A DNA stretch of 64,000 bases, from contig OY720637.1 of the NCBI GenBank assembly GCA_963169105.1, positions 53,838,964 through 53,902,963 on the forward strand, read 5' to 3'. Below, piece after piece: positions 1 to 11,920 of this stretch. Within the stretch, counting starts at the first letter, position 1. Every line of letters starts with the position of its first letter. The notes beneath the pieces were generated by a model. The model searched no databases and was not told the DNA's origin. It saw only the letters and a program-made list of their open reading frames with translations. The position numbers and the translations under genes are program-made. Source of the DNA: Ceriagrion tenellum (taxonomy: Eukaryota > Arthropoda > Insecta > Odonata > Coenagrionidae).

Positions 1-60
1 CTGAAGATGATGGACACGTCTTTCATCGAAATGTCTGTAGTGGTGGAGAACCTAAGCCGA
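1..60. repeat. Possible right half of a GTTTC/GAAAC hairpin repeat, cut by the window edge
   Basis: The window opens with GAAGATGATGG, then ATCGAAATG and a GTGGTGGAG stretch. This order (TGATG motif, then GAAA, then a GTGG-containing flank) is that of the right half of the palindromic repeats seen at 21.8, 22.1, 54.1 and 61.2 kb. The left half would lie outside the window, so this is only a suggestion. Confidence 0.25.
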
Positions 61-249
61 TCTCGGAAGTTCGAGAAAAATTCTCATCAATTATTCTCCG
101 GGAAAGCGTAAATTCTTTGTCTTTATGACCAGACCGGTTTTTGCCTCTGCCTTAGGAGGTGCGTTGTATAGGTTAGCGGTGACACTTCGCCGCAAAGATA
201 GCCATTTTGCTCCTTGTTAATGTTATGCGCTCATTGTATTCTCATTAGC

Positions 250-585
250 CATTCTGTAATCCTGCGTCAAATTTAGGAATTCTTTTAGAGGATTTATTGG
301 AGAAAAACCTCCTCGTAGTGGACCTAGCTTCTTGTATTAAAAAATTGTTCATAGATTTCACGATCTGTAATGGAATGTTAAAAATATGAATTCTTTTGAA
401 GGATTATTTTTAAGGAAAACCTCCTCGTAGTGGACCTAGCTTCCTGTATTAAAAGGTCTTTATAGATTAAACGATCTGTAATCCTACGTTGAAAATATGA
501 ATTCTTTTAGAGGATTTTTTTTAAGAAAGCCCTCGTATTGGACCTAGCTTCCTGGATTTATAGGTTTATTGATTTCACAAACATT
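250..585. repeat. Three-copy tandem repeat, 111-bp unit
   Basis: The GAATTCTTTT motif starts at 277, 388 and 499, and CTGTAAT starts at 254, 365 and 476, so the unit is exactly 111 bp between all three copies. Each copy also carries CCTCGTAGTGGACCTAGCTT or a close variant. The copies differ by point changes and 1-3 base indels. No coding sense is seen in any frame. It is a short minisatellite-like array of unknown origin. Confidence 0.9.
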
Positions 586-2056
586 TATGCTTTACATTCG
601 ATCGAACCATTGAACTGGATTTTACTCCATCCTCATTGTTCTAAGTGATTCGGTTAGGGTATGTTATAACATATTTTGTCAACTTCGATGAGGTGAAAAC
701 GCTAATTTCTAATTCCACTTCACAACTTTGTGTATTGGAATTAAATTTTTATCTTTTTTTTTCTTTTTTAACTTTTTATCAGCTTTCGTCTCCGCCGAAC
801 CAAATTACATATACATTCAGCCGTTACGGTATACTGCGGCGCTTATTCCGACCATAATGTTCTAAATTCCCTAGCATTGACTTAGAGCCATTAATAGATC
901 TATAAGATTTACTAGTGTATATATCATCTCAGTTAAGTCGGCAAAATTCCTGCGGAGACTAATTCAGAAATGGCGGCTATAACGACTCGAGAGCCAATTT
1001 ATTGCCGTTCATTTTTTTCGTAAAGGTCAACTGCGGTGGTCCATTTTTCTCGGAATAGTTGGCCTACACAGAATCCGTCGAGTTCACGTAGCACTCGCGC
1101 AGAATATCTCTATCCACTTGAATGCCAATTCCTTGCGTAAAACACCAACATTGCGCATTTCAACATGAAAATATGTTTTTGGAAATCTAGAAACTTTTAA
1201 TTTGGAACCTTGAAACTGGAATTAAGCCAGAAATATACTCACATCATCGTGAAATGTGAACAAAAAACGGATTCTGTTATCAAAATTCGGTGTCGACAGT
1301 CGATGCATTGGTATCAGCAGTGTGCTGTTGCAATCGAGGATGGTGTAAGGAAAAAATTTCACTGTTCGGGAAATTAAAAAAGAAAAGGAATTTGGGATGG
1401 TTACGAGTTGTTTCGATCGAACAGAGTGTTGCGCAGAACAGTTCTAACTACCCGATGATTGAAAATTTAAAATCAAATCTAGAAACTTTTAATTTGGATA
1501 ATTAAAACTGGAATACAGCCAGAAAAATAGTCAAATAGATGGAAGGACGAGGGTGGCAGCCTTCAAGACACTCGGAGGGTGCGCGCTAGTCTTGGATTAA
1601 CTGAAAAATTCTGATCGTGTAGTTTCAGTACGACCCAAGGGATATTATTTTGCGTCTTACTTCTCTCTGTAGAACTGATAGAGGCGACAACATGAGAGAG
1701 ATATGCTGCCCATTAGACAAGGACAAAAATTCCCTTCTTTCACGCCCCATTTGATAATGTAATAAAAATGGCCCGACTCTAGCATCAGACGAATCGTTGA
1801 CGTACAATTCACATCTGTCCTCTCCCCCTTCCCTTTTCATGCCTGTTATCTTATCAACCCGTCACACGTCTCTGCGGCTCTCACGGGATAGTTCGTATGT
1901 ATCCTTAAGTTAGGGACTCTCCGCTGGGACGAAAATTATAATATAATTTGGTTTGGCCTAACTTACAGACCCATCATCTCCTCACAAGATAAATATTATT
2001 AATAGTATTCTAATATTTAAGCTCATACATTAAAACGAAATATCGTTACTAGTATC
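586..2056. other. AT-rich non-coding stretch with one spaced direct repeat
   Basis: No gene is recognised. A 21-bp core reading TCTAGAAACTTTTAATTTGG occurs at 1186 and again at 1478, each followed by an ACTGGAAT..AGCCAGAAA tail, so about 50 bp is repeated in direct orientation 292 bp apart. The rest shows no repeat or protein similarity I can name. Confidence 0.6.
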
Positions 2057-2608
2057 CTCTGGCTGACGTTGACGTGTTGCGACGGAAAAGTTAGACTTTG
2101 ACTGAGTTCACCCTTCGTCCATCGACGGCAACGTCAATGTCCGTCCATCGTAATTGGCTCTATTGAATAAAAATAAACACTTTTTCTTCAATGATTAATG
2201 TTTCCTGACCGAAACGGACGATGGCGTTCAGTTTTCTGTCCTCTTTCCATCAAGGAGTTTATTACGAATGACGGCAGTGTAAGCGCCAATTATTGACAGT
2301 ATTTCCCGAAGGAGTCTTGAACGGTTTCGAGGTCGTATTTTTTCATTTGCATAGTGTATGATAAAAATGTAAATTGTTCGCAATAATATTGGCGTCTATT
2401 GTGTCAAGTAGGCAATTTATGTTTTATTGTTAAGTTGAAAACTAAGCTGAATGTTAGTCGGGAAATTAAATTTTGTAAATTTTGAAAAAAAGCTCTCCAC
2501 TGATTGGCAGCCGTTGACATAGTGTGACGGCAAAGTTAATGTTGACTAGGTTTCCTCCACTTCCATTGATGGCGCCGTCAACGTCCGGGCATCTTAATAG
2601 GCTCCACT
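2057..2608. repeat. Diverged pair of about 110-bp direct repeats
   Basis: A block at 2057-2165 (GACGTTGAC..GACGG..GTTAGACTTTGACT..CCATCGACGGC..GTCAATGTCCG..CATC.TAATTGGCTC) recurs in diverged form at about 2500-2608. Both end in a TAATNGGCTC-like motif. The GACGTTGAC and GTCAACGTC parts inside each copy are partly inverted to one another. A decayed mobile element is possible but not shown. Confidence 0.45.
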
Positions 2609-3769
2609 GCATCGCAATCACCGAGCTTCTTGAGCGCAGTTCTCCGTATCCGTCCTATCTGGAAACGTTGATCTTAATCCCGTCCATATTTAGGAAAGAT
2701 CGGCCGCCATTGTCGACGAATGCATTTCCGGCACCCACCTCTTCTTCGTCCGACTTCCGACCCTGTGGCCCGCGCGACTTCTTGACCGAACTGTAGGTTC
2801 TAATGGGAGGTGGAGTAGGTTGGGGGTTGGCTAGGGTTGCTATGAGGGCGAGGTTGAAATTCGGGACATCACCAAATCGTAAATTCATAAAAGTGACTAA
2901 CATGTGTTTTTGTTATTGATAATTTGCATATTCAAGTACAAAATGAAATATCCAAAGCTAACCTGGTACTCTACATCAGCTTCTCCCGAACTGTGCTCCG
3001 TGGAGCCCTTGGGGTTCCCTCCACGGCATTTATAAAAATGACGGAAATCACAAAAATTAAATTGCTGGTACCGCATAGAGTACTAGTATTACTATTGTTT
3101 TCTTTATTATAATGTATACCTAATTATTCATATTATCGAATACCTACTTATAGTGAGTGCTTATGTGCTTCATAAAACATGGCTAGTAATAAGTACAAAA
3201 TATTCCTTTGGGCTTCGCGAGCTTTTTCTTCGGAGAGGGCTCTGTGACTGAAATAGTTTGGGAATCGTTGCTCTACATAATTCAATGTATTGAAAGTAAT
3301 ATCATCAATGTGAATGTCTCTCTTATGGGACACAACTCGAAAAAATTACGCTTTTTCAGGGTGAGTGGCAACCTTAGGGTGGGCTCTTTTTACTCTGCCT
3401 TGACGCCGCGGGGTGTTGGGATCGGAAATAATTTCATGTAAAATTATAGTGCCACTCTTGAGATCGTATTTGAATCATTTTTTGAACCCTCGTTGCTCAC
3501 AATTGACGTTTCTAACGATATGACTCAGTAAAACCTTTTTCCCTTAAAAAGTCAGTTTTTACTATGCAAGTGCCCAAAAAAAGTGTTGGTTATAAAGTAT
3601 ATAAAAGTAGCTAATAAGTTCAAGTTGACGTTACGGTGCATCTGCTGACGATATCGGAGTGTGGTTTTAAGTGAGGGCTTCCACGTTGCCGATTATAAAT
3701 GTTATGGTAAGTAAATAGAATCTGTTTATAATTTTGCGGGAAGTAAATAAAATATCAAGAATTGTGTGC
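2609..3769. other. Non-coding stretch, nothing recognised
   Basis: Short open frames here lack any family motif and lie on both strands over the same bases. No repeat, SINE or splice-bounded exon was recognised. Confidence 0.5.
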
Positions 3770-4085
3770 TATTCAAATCACTCAGAAAGAGAAATCATAT
3801 TGGCCCTAAAAGTGTCCCCAAGACAAGAATTAATGTAGGAAAAAAGTCAGCGAAGAAATAAAGAGTAGACTGTTGAAATGATATGGCTACGTAAAAAGAT
3901 TGGAGGATACACGATGGCCTAAAAAGATAAACTGGCAACCACCTGCTAAGAGAGAAAAAGTGGACGACCGCCAGGAGACTGGATGAAGCCGGTAGCACAA
4001 GATACGGTAAAGAGACAGTTTGGGAGAAGAATGGAAACATAGAGAGGCTTGGAGAAGAGGAAGCGAGGTAGGGCCAAAATCTGTT
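3770..4085 (+). mobile_element. Non-LTR retrotransposon fragment, end of reverse transcriptase ORF
   Basis: Translated on the plus strand the region gives YGYVKRLEDTRWPKKINWQPP, a basic stretch with GRPPGDW after a frame change, and then EEWKHREAWRRG. This is the usual order at the C-terminal end of many insect non-LTR retrotransposon reverse transcriptases (W-x-G-H-V-x-R-M-x-D-x-R, a G-R-x-R-P-R-like stretch, then D-R-x-x-W-R). An internal TGA and shifts between frames show it is dead. The catalytic part is absent. Confidence 0.65.
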
Positions 4086-4640
4086 TAGAACTCGCTAAGA
4101 AAAGTTGTTCCCACTGCGCGCCTTTCATCAGCGCACTTCTGGCCGTCGAATTATTTCATGCCAAGAGGAGTTAAAACGTTCGTTCCATCGCAGCAGGGCT
4201 TAAACTAAACCATACGATGCTCTCTGCCCAATTTTCTCATGGTGATCCGAAATAACGAAATAAAAGGTATTTTGGATAGTTCATCCATGCGAATGTTTCC
4301 GAAAATATGCGACAACTTGCGTAAGATTAGGTGGGGAGGTTTATGAAATCTTGTGCCTATTATGGGGGAGAGAGGGTAAAATCTTTCCCAAATTTGCCTC
4401 TCGTAAAAATTCATTGTTTCCTTCATTGGAAATCACTGTCAAACACACAAATGACAGGGTACAATGTTACGCCCACGGCGCCATAGAGATGAAACAACAA
4501 AGGGATGAAATACTATTGCGGCAGCAAAAAAATTACGGCAGGAATAGTCCAACCACATTCCTGATGACAATGGCTGACTCAGCTATCGAAATAGTCCATT
4601 ACCTGACGTGATGGAAGCTACAAAAATTTCACTCGAAACA
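4086..4640. other. Non-coding stretch, nothing recognised
   Basis: Overlapping open frames of 73 and 86 codons on opposite strands have no recognisable motif. No repeat was identified. Confidence 0.45.
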
Positions 4641-4699
4641 GTTTTTTTCAAAAGGAAGAAATGAATTTCATCTCTTTCGTGTATGCACTCAAATGGACG

Positions 4700-5870
4700 G
4701 AAAACCTAAGAGATATCCAAGGTCCAACCCGGCCGAGCGAATCCCTACACCACTCACCTCTTCTCGTCGGCTGTGTAGAGCTGTGTCGGGAGCCCTCCGC
4801 TGCCGCTTTCCTCTGCCGTAGAGTTGAGACCCGCTTCGACCGACGGCGGTCGTCCTTTTGGCGTCCTCGTGTCTTGCGCGCGCCAAGCTCCACGACTCAG
4901 TGCTCCTCCGCAGGTGGCCGCGGGCGTCGAATATATGGACACCAAATCTCCACCCCCCCTCGTAACCTCTCCCCACCCCCGCGCTTTGGCCACCAGGGTG
5001 GTGGAGCGCTTGGTAACCCCCTCCTCGCTCCCCTTTTTACAACACCCCGCCCCCCCGATACCCTCTCGTCTCTTCAGTCATCACGTGTTGCTCGACCCCC
5101 CACCCCTATAATCTCCATCCCTCTCTATACCCTTCCATTCCTAGAGTCCAAACTCTCCGGGCGCATTCCCCTAAGCCCTCCGCCTCCTCCTCCGACACCG
5201 CCCCCGGACTCCGCCCCCTCGTGCGGGGGCGGAGGTGAGGGTGTGCAAGTTGGGGTGGGGACGTTGCAAGATTCTGCAGCCATTGGGCGCAAACTCGAGT
5301 GTAACCGTCCGGAAAGGTAGCGACCCCTCTGCTGTTCTAGGGGTGGGTTAGGAGACCTGCCGGTGGCGGGAGGAGTTGGGGGCGGTGGAGGGGACAGTGG
5401 TGGTGGGGGCAGGGAATTTAGAGGAATGGCCAGAGTGTGGGCGGTCGGGTAGCGCCTGCAGGGTGGGAGCGCTTTTGTAGTTCCGCGAATCTTTTTCGCA
5501 AACGGAGGGCCTTTCTCACGATATGGTTTCGAATGAAAGTGCGCGGCGGTGCTCCCTCGGGTTTTTCTTTATTGGTTCGGACTGTGAATTATGTTCCGGG
5601 TCCCCCTCCCCCATTGCTCCCCCTTTCTTTCTGTTCCTCTCCGGGGAGAGGGCTCCTGCTCTTCCCTTTCGGCGGTAGTTTACGCCTCTTATCGATTCGA
5701 TAAGATCGTAGATTAAGTGGGAGAATGGACTGGTGGATTTGCATATTGGGGTGGTGAATTTTTTTTGCGCAGTTTCTGGTATTAGCCTCACCGTGAAGTG
5801 GTGGTGATTGAGCCTGGAGTTGAGTCAATTAACACCTAAGAGACCGCTGCGACGACTGCGGCGGTCATCT
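4700..5870. promoter_or_regulatory. GC-rich, CpG-containing island with long pyrimidine tracts
   Basis: Base composition changes sharply from AT-rich flanks to GC-rich DNA with many CG dinucleotides and long C/T-rich (4950-5220) then G-rich (5220-5440) tracts on the plus strand. Such islands in insect DNA usually mark a promoter and first exon. Long open frames on both strands (up to 219 codons) come from lack of stops in GC-rich DNA and are low-complexity Pro/Ser/Arg sequence. No clear start, splice donor or direction of transcription could be fixed. It may be the 5' end of a gene whose other exons lie outside the window or are unrecognised. Confidence 0.45.
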
Positions 5871-7068
5871 TAGCTCACACATCAACTCTTAATTTACCAG
5901 ATTTGGTGCAATAAAAAATGTAAACGGCTTAAAAAATGTACTTCGGAGTTTAAAAAAATATTTTGTGATCTACGATCTTTAAAGTGGAGGAGGAAAATAT
6001 CCTTTTTCAATTAAGAAATAAATAAGGCAGTTCGGGCGAGATTTTTGTCTAAGAGCAGCGTTCGAAATTTAATTTTGTCTTCCAGCAGCGTTTAAAAATA
6101 TAGCCATTTTTATGTGTTTTAATTGAATAGAATAATATTAACAACGGATAATCCTTGTTATATGTCTCAACCTCTTCGTAGTTGACTGAATATGCAAATT
6201 GGTGCCTTCAACGTGAATACATAATTAGTTGTTTACCTTGCGCTGGAATTACCTTCGCCACAGAAGCTTTTTTTGTGATTTTTCCAAAAGTACCACGGTG
6301 AGTACTAAATTGATTTTTTGAAGCTTAATAACTACTCAGCGATACGTTTATGAAGCAATCTGTTCGGAACCTAATTTTTTCAATGCGGCTCTCTGAAGCG
6401 CACCAAATGTTTGGAAAATGGCGTCTGTGGTTTTTGACAAGTATTTGTTTTTATTTTTACTATTAGTGACTGATATTTTGACACGATTTACCTCAAATTC
6501 CGTGTGTCTTCATTTTATTGACGTACATATTCAGATTGAGCAATGATTTTCAGTTGGATAAGTAGCGTAAATCTGGTATTAATGCAGGGGAACCTGAAAG
6601 ATCACGAAGTTATATTTACAATCCCATAAGTGTCTAGCTTGACGATGAAAATCCTTAGATGCATACCATTGATGTGATATAAAATTCTTGTTGATCGAAT
6701 TGTTTGCTGATATTTTCTAGATAGATTTCTAGATATTTTCTAGAATGCTAAAAGCAATGGTAAATTCCTATGCAAAATGCTGCCAGTCTACTTCTTGGAA
6801 GCTCCGCTGCTTATCCTCGTATTCTATTGAGGAAGTTATTACTTTTTGAAGTTTCCACTCTTTTAAGTTGCATTTAATATAATTTCACATTGGAATTCGC
6901 TCCTTTTTCTTGGAAAACCCTGACATATCGTGAAAAATTATCAGTCGTAAGCTCTATACGCCCTTCTGTGTTCTAAACAGTTAAACTATCCATTGTTTCA
7001 CTCAGGAACAATTCAATGATGTAACGTGGCTGCCATAACGACACTTGTTTTCTTTAACTGATGCGATA
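5871..7068. other. AT-rich non-coding stretch, nothing recognised
   Basis: No open frame over 60 codons, no inverted repeat over 15 bp and no known element was seen. Confidence 0.5.
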
Positions 7069-7336
7069 TTGCTTTACTTTTAATTAAATCCAGTTTAAAA
7101 GAGATGAAGAAACTCTAACTTTTACTCACTCAACTTTTGAAATACATATTCTGTAAAAGAGAAGGTTTAAGAATTAGAGATGCCACGTAAAGTGCAAATC
7201 ATTGCTTTAATTTTAATTAAATCCAGTTTAAAAGAGATGAAGAAACTCTAACTTTTACTCACTCAACTTTTGAAATATATATTCTGTAAAAGAGAAGGTT
7301 TAAGAATTAGAGATGCCACGTGAAGTGCAAATCATT
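7069..7336. repeat. Recent tandem duplication, 133-bp unit
   Basis: GCTTTA followed by TTTTAATTAAATCCAG starts at 7071 and at 7204, and the copies stay aligned through to GTGCAAATCATT. Only a handful of substitutions separate the two copies, so the duplication is young compared with other repeats here. No coding content. Confidence 0.93.
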
Positions 7337-7655
7337 TAATTGGTAAGTGAATGTGCATAATATGCCGCCAGGTTTTCGATTATAGAGCTTTAGACTTAGA
7401 GAAACCTTTCCGTCAACGCATTTATTTTATATCCAATTCTCCTTTTATTTAGATACAAAATTGTTATTTTTTATGGCTGAAAAACTCTTCAGTGCATTTT
7501 CTTAAGTTTTGGAACATGTACTGCTTGCTTGTTTCCCAATGCTTCCGTTGCTGCTGGTATATCATGTCCGGGCGATTCAATTTTTTTCTAATCTAAATTC
7601 CAATTCGAAGAATCTCTCGTCCTTTAAAGGAAAATGATTCGTTTAGGTCGGTGTT

Positions 7656-8670
7656 TTTAAGATAAGATAAGATAAGATTTATTGGCTCTAGGAAAGAATT
7701 CCTTTGAGGCAGGCATAAGTAATTACAACTCAGGCAAAAAATAATAACAATCACATAGAAAATATGTCACTATTTACAAGAATCTTATCAAATCACAGCA
7801 CTTGCCCACAATAAATATTACAATTCCATGCTCAATACATTGTAGCGATCACAAAGGTTGCATATTCATGAATTTAATCCAAGATATTTAACAAAATATT
7901 AACTATCTCTGAGGTAATAAGACAGCAAGCATTTTTTAAATCTTTCGGTTGACTTAATATTTTTCAGCGTTTGCGGAATAGAATTCCATACAATACATGA
8001 ATTTACATAAAAAGAGTTATGATACATAGACGTTCTGGCAGGGTACAATTAATTTGTTATTATTTCTGGTGTTTTTTTGTTTTTTTGACCAAATTATCTT
8101 TATATGGCTGATAAATGTAAGGAGTTTCAGTTTTTAATAATTTGTGCATAAACACGCCCATTTGCAATTTTCTTCCTCCTTTGTTCAATTTTAAGGATTT
8201 TTAATTCATAGTAATATTGTGTGATATGCTCTTCAAATGCTACATCGCACACACAACGTATTGCACAGTTTTGTATTTTTTGCAGTTTGGATATCTGAGA
8301 TTTTGAAATATTGGACATTACCAACGAACAGCAATCAATATGAGGGATAAGTAAGGTTTTAGCTAATGTGAGTCTCAGTGGCAAAGACATCAGGTTACGA
8401 AAACTTTTCAGTTTGTACAGGTTTTTAATGACTTTATTAGAAATATGTGCTATGTGTTCATCCCAGGTTAGCGTTTTATTTACAATAACACCTAAATCAT
8501 TAATTTTGTCAGTGTATTCTATTTCTAAATTTTGAACTTGAATCTTGGACAGTAATTCAATGTTTACAGATTTAAGGGATTTTGCATTACCAATTATTAT
8601 GCTCTTAGTCTTCTGAGAATTTAAGTTCAACAAATTATCTGACGCCCATTTACATATCGTGTTTTTCAAT
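7656..8670 (-). mobile_element. 5'-truncated CR1/L2-like non-LTR retrotransposon (C-terminal RT region)
   Basis: On the minus strand a 180-codon frame (8669-8127) reads NLLNLNSQKTKSIIIG, then DLGVIVNKTLTWDEHI, then LLIPHIDCCSLV, SQISKLQKIQNCAIR and so on. This is the region after the catalytic YADD box in CR1/L2/jockey-type reverse transcriptases. After a stop and frameshifts near 8040-8125 the frame resumes as NSFYVNSCIVWNSIPQTLKN with a SFKK-like tail, the normal end of the ORF. The 3' end (low coordinates) finishes in a GATAA-type tandem repeat (7658-7678 on the plus strand), a known habit of this group. GTGTTTTT occurs just outside both ends (7651 and 8659) and could be a short target duplication. 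The element is dead. Confidence 0.85.
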
Positions 8671-8898
8671 GTGTGTGTTTGAAAGGCTAAGGAAAGGCGG
8701 CTGGGCGGCTGTTGGATTTATATTTATAAGTGAGTCGGGTGGCAAGGAAAACGGATGAAGAAGGAATGGAATTTGGTGCTGCAAGAGTAGGTTATGATGG
8801 GCGGAATTCGAGTGGAGAGGTTGTGCGCACTGTCGGCCCAAGGCGTGGGCAAAAGGGCATACGGTGGGTCGTAGGAGCGGAGATTATGCGTCTTTTTA

Positions 8899-9125
8899 AG
8901 GTATTTTCAACCAGATAGTTCCTAAGTCATAATGGAGAACATATTCAAATTATGGGTTTTAATTTCGGGAGCGTAGGAAGCATGATTCAATGTGGCTTTA
9001 TTAATGGTGCGATGCAATACTTTCATATGATTGAAATTGTAAGTATTTAAATAAGAAATGAACACCTAAGTCTTTAACTTGACTGCATTTTTCGCGCGGT
9101 AGGTTTAAAACACTATCACAACGGC
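8899..9125 (+). repeat. Partial copy of the fold-back element at 39.4-40.5 kb
   Basis: GATAGTTCCTAAGTCATAATGGAGA here matches the start of the large fold-back element at 39.4 kb. It is followed in the same order by TTTTAATTT, AGGAAGCATGA, TTATTAATGGTGC, CATATGATTGAAATT, TCTTTAACTTGACT, TTTTTCGCGCG and CACAACGG. Only the left outer part of one arm is present, so this is a half or truncated copy. Confidence 0.75.
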
Positions 9126-9444
9126 CCAAACGACTCGCGCCCAAACGGCCGCGCCGAAATGTCCTGTTCCCTATGTATATTGCTTAGCGCAAGAAATGTC
9201 ATGTCTTTGGCAGTTGTTCAGACTGTCGAAAGTGAGATTTAATATTCCTCCATTTTCTTTCATGAGTTTTTTTCATTTCGTTTTTCCTCCGATTCGATCT
9301 CTCTATCGACTTACGGTGGTTTCTTCCAAAGATGAAATAAAAATAAGTTTGCTTCGTCAATTTTACTTCATTTCTTACGGGAAATAAAAGTTTTTATTGC
9401 ATTTTCCCGCGCCATGGATGAGGATTTTTTTAGTATTCCACCGG
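9126..9444. other. Spacer, nothing recognised
   Basis: Sequence between two repeats. No coding or repeat signal was identified. Confidence 0.4.
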
Positions 9445-10180
9445 TTAAGGCAGGTTTTGCTGAATGTTAGGGAATCTTCTCCCGGTTTTCTACCCTATCA
9501 GGGGCCTATCTCGCTCTAATATATACTTTTTCGCCACAGCGTACGATCAACCCTTCTTCATTCTGTCCATGGAACCTTTTTTCTTTCTTCCTCTTCTCCG
9601 CTTGCCCAACATCCTTCCCTCTATAGCATTCTTGAGCAATCCCTCGCCCATTATTATATCCTCCTGCCACCTACTCTGCCGATCTCGAATTTCATGAAGA
9701 AATTTCCTTTCCTCGCCCACCATCTCAAGCACTTCCTCGTTTGTCTTCCTCTCCGTCCAACTCACTTTCTCCATCCTTCTCCACACCCACATCTCAAATG
9801 CCTTCTGCCTATTCTCGTCCTCCTTTCTGAAGGTCCACGTTTCTCTCCCGCACAACGCTTCGCTCCATTTCAAACTCTTCACCAGCCTCTTCTTCACATC
9901 CTTAAGTTAGGTCCCCGTCATCAGCTCCCTCCTATTACTAAACTCCTCCTTAGCTAACGCTATTCTCTTCCGTGTCTTTGCTACTATGTCGGCTTTCTTC
10001 TAGCGTACTACCTAAATAATTAGAATGTTCTACTTGCTCGGGTGTGTGTCCTCCAACTTTAATGACGAACCTCGCTTTCTTTGTCTTTGAGAATCTCATT
10101 ACTTTTGTTTTCTTATGGTTTATCTTCATTCCGAATATCCCGCTCTGGATTTCTAAAGCATGGTGGGAATGGTGTGACAC
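9445..10180 (-). mobile_element. RTE-like non-LTR retrotransposon fragment, family A
   Basis: Two minus-strand frames are the same ORF split by frameshift. 10180-9950 reads GMKINHKKTKVMRFSK then HSNYLGSTLEE. 9897-9547 reads KKRLVKSLKWSEALCGRETW, AFEMWVWRRMEKVSWTERKT, NEEVLEMVGE and IEGRMLGKRRRGRKKK. This is the thumb and C-terminal region of RTE-like reverse transcriptases, beyond the catalytic box. The sequence runs on to about 9445, where a plus-strand copy at 51.8-52.1 kb has the same 3' end (ACATTCA..AAAACCT.CCTTAA). It is truncated at its 5' end and dead. Confidence 0.85.
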
Positions 10181-11794
10181 GCTTCTTTAGGTGGTGATAA
10201 CTTGATAAAACTGGTAACGTTAGATTTGCGTTTTTGTCTCAAAGGGTCGTGAAAAAGCAGTAGATGACGAATGTGTCGGATGATGTATCTGAAAGCCTAT
10301 TGCTCTACATCTCTATCGCATCTCTTTAGGCAGTTTCCGCCCTCAGAGCATGATGATATCGTATTGTTGTGAAGTGGTCAATGAAACTATTCCTAGGTGA
10401 TTCGTAAAATGGACCATAAATCATTTTACTCCAGGAATTCCTTTGAATTTCGTTGGGTCCTTGTCTTTTTTCCCCAATCATTGTTTTGAACAAATGATAT
10501 GTGTAGTCATGCTCATAATTATGAAGATATTTGTAAAATGGTTTTGATGAAGTGGTTCTTTAACGGCGTATTTCATCCCCTTTGGCCTTCTTCAAGTCTC
10601 TTCAATTCTTTGATATGTATTTCACTCTTCAGTCTTTCGTATAACTTCATTTTTTTTTAAATTTACTCTAAGGATATCTGCAAGGTACCAGGGATCTACT
10701 GGGAATGGAAGTATTAAAAAAAAGTGATGGCAGAATATCTACATCATTCCACTTATGGCAGTGGTGGTAAAAATGTTTGCCTTGTTAGTGAACTAGTTAG
10801 CTAATTCTGATGAAAATAACTGATTAAACCGATGTCGTAGTTTTTTTTACTATGAATAATACGTGAAATGAGAGAAAACTCGGCGCCCTGGAAGAGCGGC
10901 TTGGAAAGATGAGAGATTTAACAGAAATGCGGAAATTAAATCCTCTAAAATACATCAGCCGAAAATGCGGCCGTGATTAATGCCGAAGTCGGTCCGAACC
11001 GCTTATTTTTTATTAAACCCTCATCTTCACTTGCTATCATTTTTATTCATTTACGACTTATATTCTGTCGCTTTCCTCTTTGTCGCTTTTTTGTCAAATT
11101 AAAATGGGATAGTGCTGTGTGTGTGAGTTTCTGACTTTCGAGAAGTTTTTTGATGGATTCTGGGATTAAAATGCATACAAATGCTGGAAGAAAGGCGGCT
11201 GGGAGTGTGTTGAGTGCATTAAATGTCATCGATTGGGAAATAGATAAATAGCTGGGAATTAGAAAATATCTGTAAAGTAGAAAAAAAGCGCGAATGTACT
11301 CTTTCCCACCTTATTGTAAATTAAAAAAAAAATTACGGTATGTCGAGGTATGTACAAATACATGCATAAAGCTGTGTATTAAGGATAGTTGCAACGCGCG
11401 CGTGAGAACAATAGAATTGATGGGGTGGCGATGATTGAATCGCCCATTACGGTTAATGTTTGTAATCTACGGTAATGGACTAATAGAAAATTTTTCCTCA
11501 TCGGTCTCCGGAAGGTTGAGATACAATTACCTGGAGCATTTTTAAATATGAGGGAAGTGAAGTTAGTCATAAATTAATAAAATATGTACAGATTTTTGGC
11601 ACACACCTAAATTACCTGCCTCTTTGACTGTATGGAATTGACCGGACTGTACCAGAATGTGCACTGCGACATTTTATTGCATTGTGGCTCGGTGTCATGT
11701 TCAGTTGACATCATTTCTTGCTGGTTCGCTTTGGTTTTCCGGTGTATCAGCTAGACAATATTGCTCTGGTCTGACACCGAGTTTAGGAATGCAT
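10181..11794. other. AT-rich non-coding stretch, nothing recognised
   Basis: No gene or repeat could be supported. Open frames are short and lack motifs. Confidence 0.5.
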
Positions 11795-11920
11795 TTTATC
11801 AACCGACGTTTCGACACTCGACTCGCGCATCGGCTTCAAGGTAGATCTATTTCTACCCCCTATACCCTGCGCCAATTACCTTGAGGATGATGATGCCCGA
11901 GTGTCGTAACGTTCGTTTAC
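11795..11920. repeat. Imperfect hairpin repeat with GTTTC start and TGATGATG loop motif
   Basis: The left arm has CGACGTTTCGACACTCG and then GGCTTCAAGGTA. The right arm has ACCTTGAGGATGATGATG, CCGAGTGTCG and AACGTTCG. The arms pair with several mismatches around a central region near 11860. The order (GTTTC, TTCA, loop, GATGATG, C-rich GAGTGTCG) is the one shared by the other hairpin repeats in the window although the stem sequence differs. Confidence 0.7.

Noticed and set aside
250..585. CRISPR array
   Set aside because: The 111-bp units repeat along their full length with no spacer/repeat distinction, and the DNA is clearly eukaryotic.
4661..5320. 219-codon plus-strand open frame
   Set aside because: Low-complexity Pro/Ser/Thr sequence in a CpG island, with competing frames of 95 codons on the other strand. 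Long frames are expected in GC-rich DNA; no domain, and no splice donor in frame.
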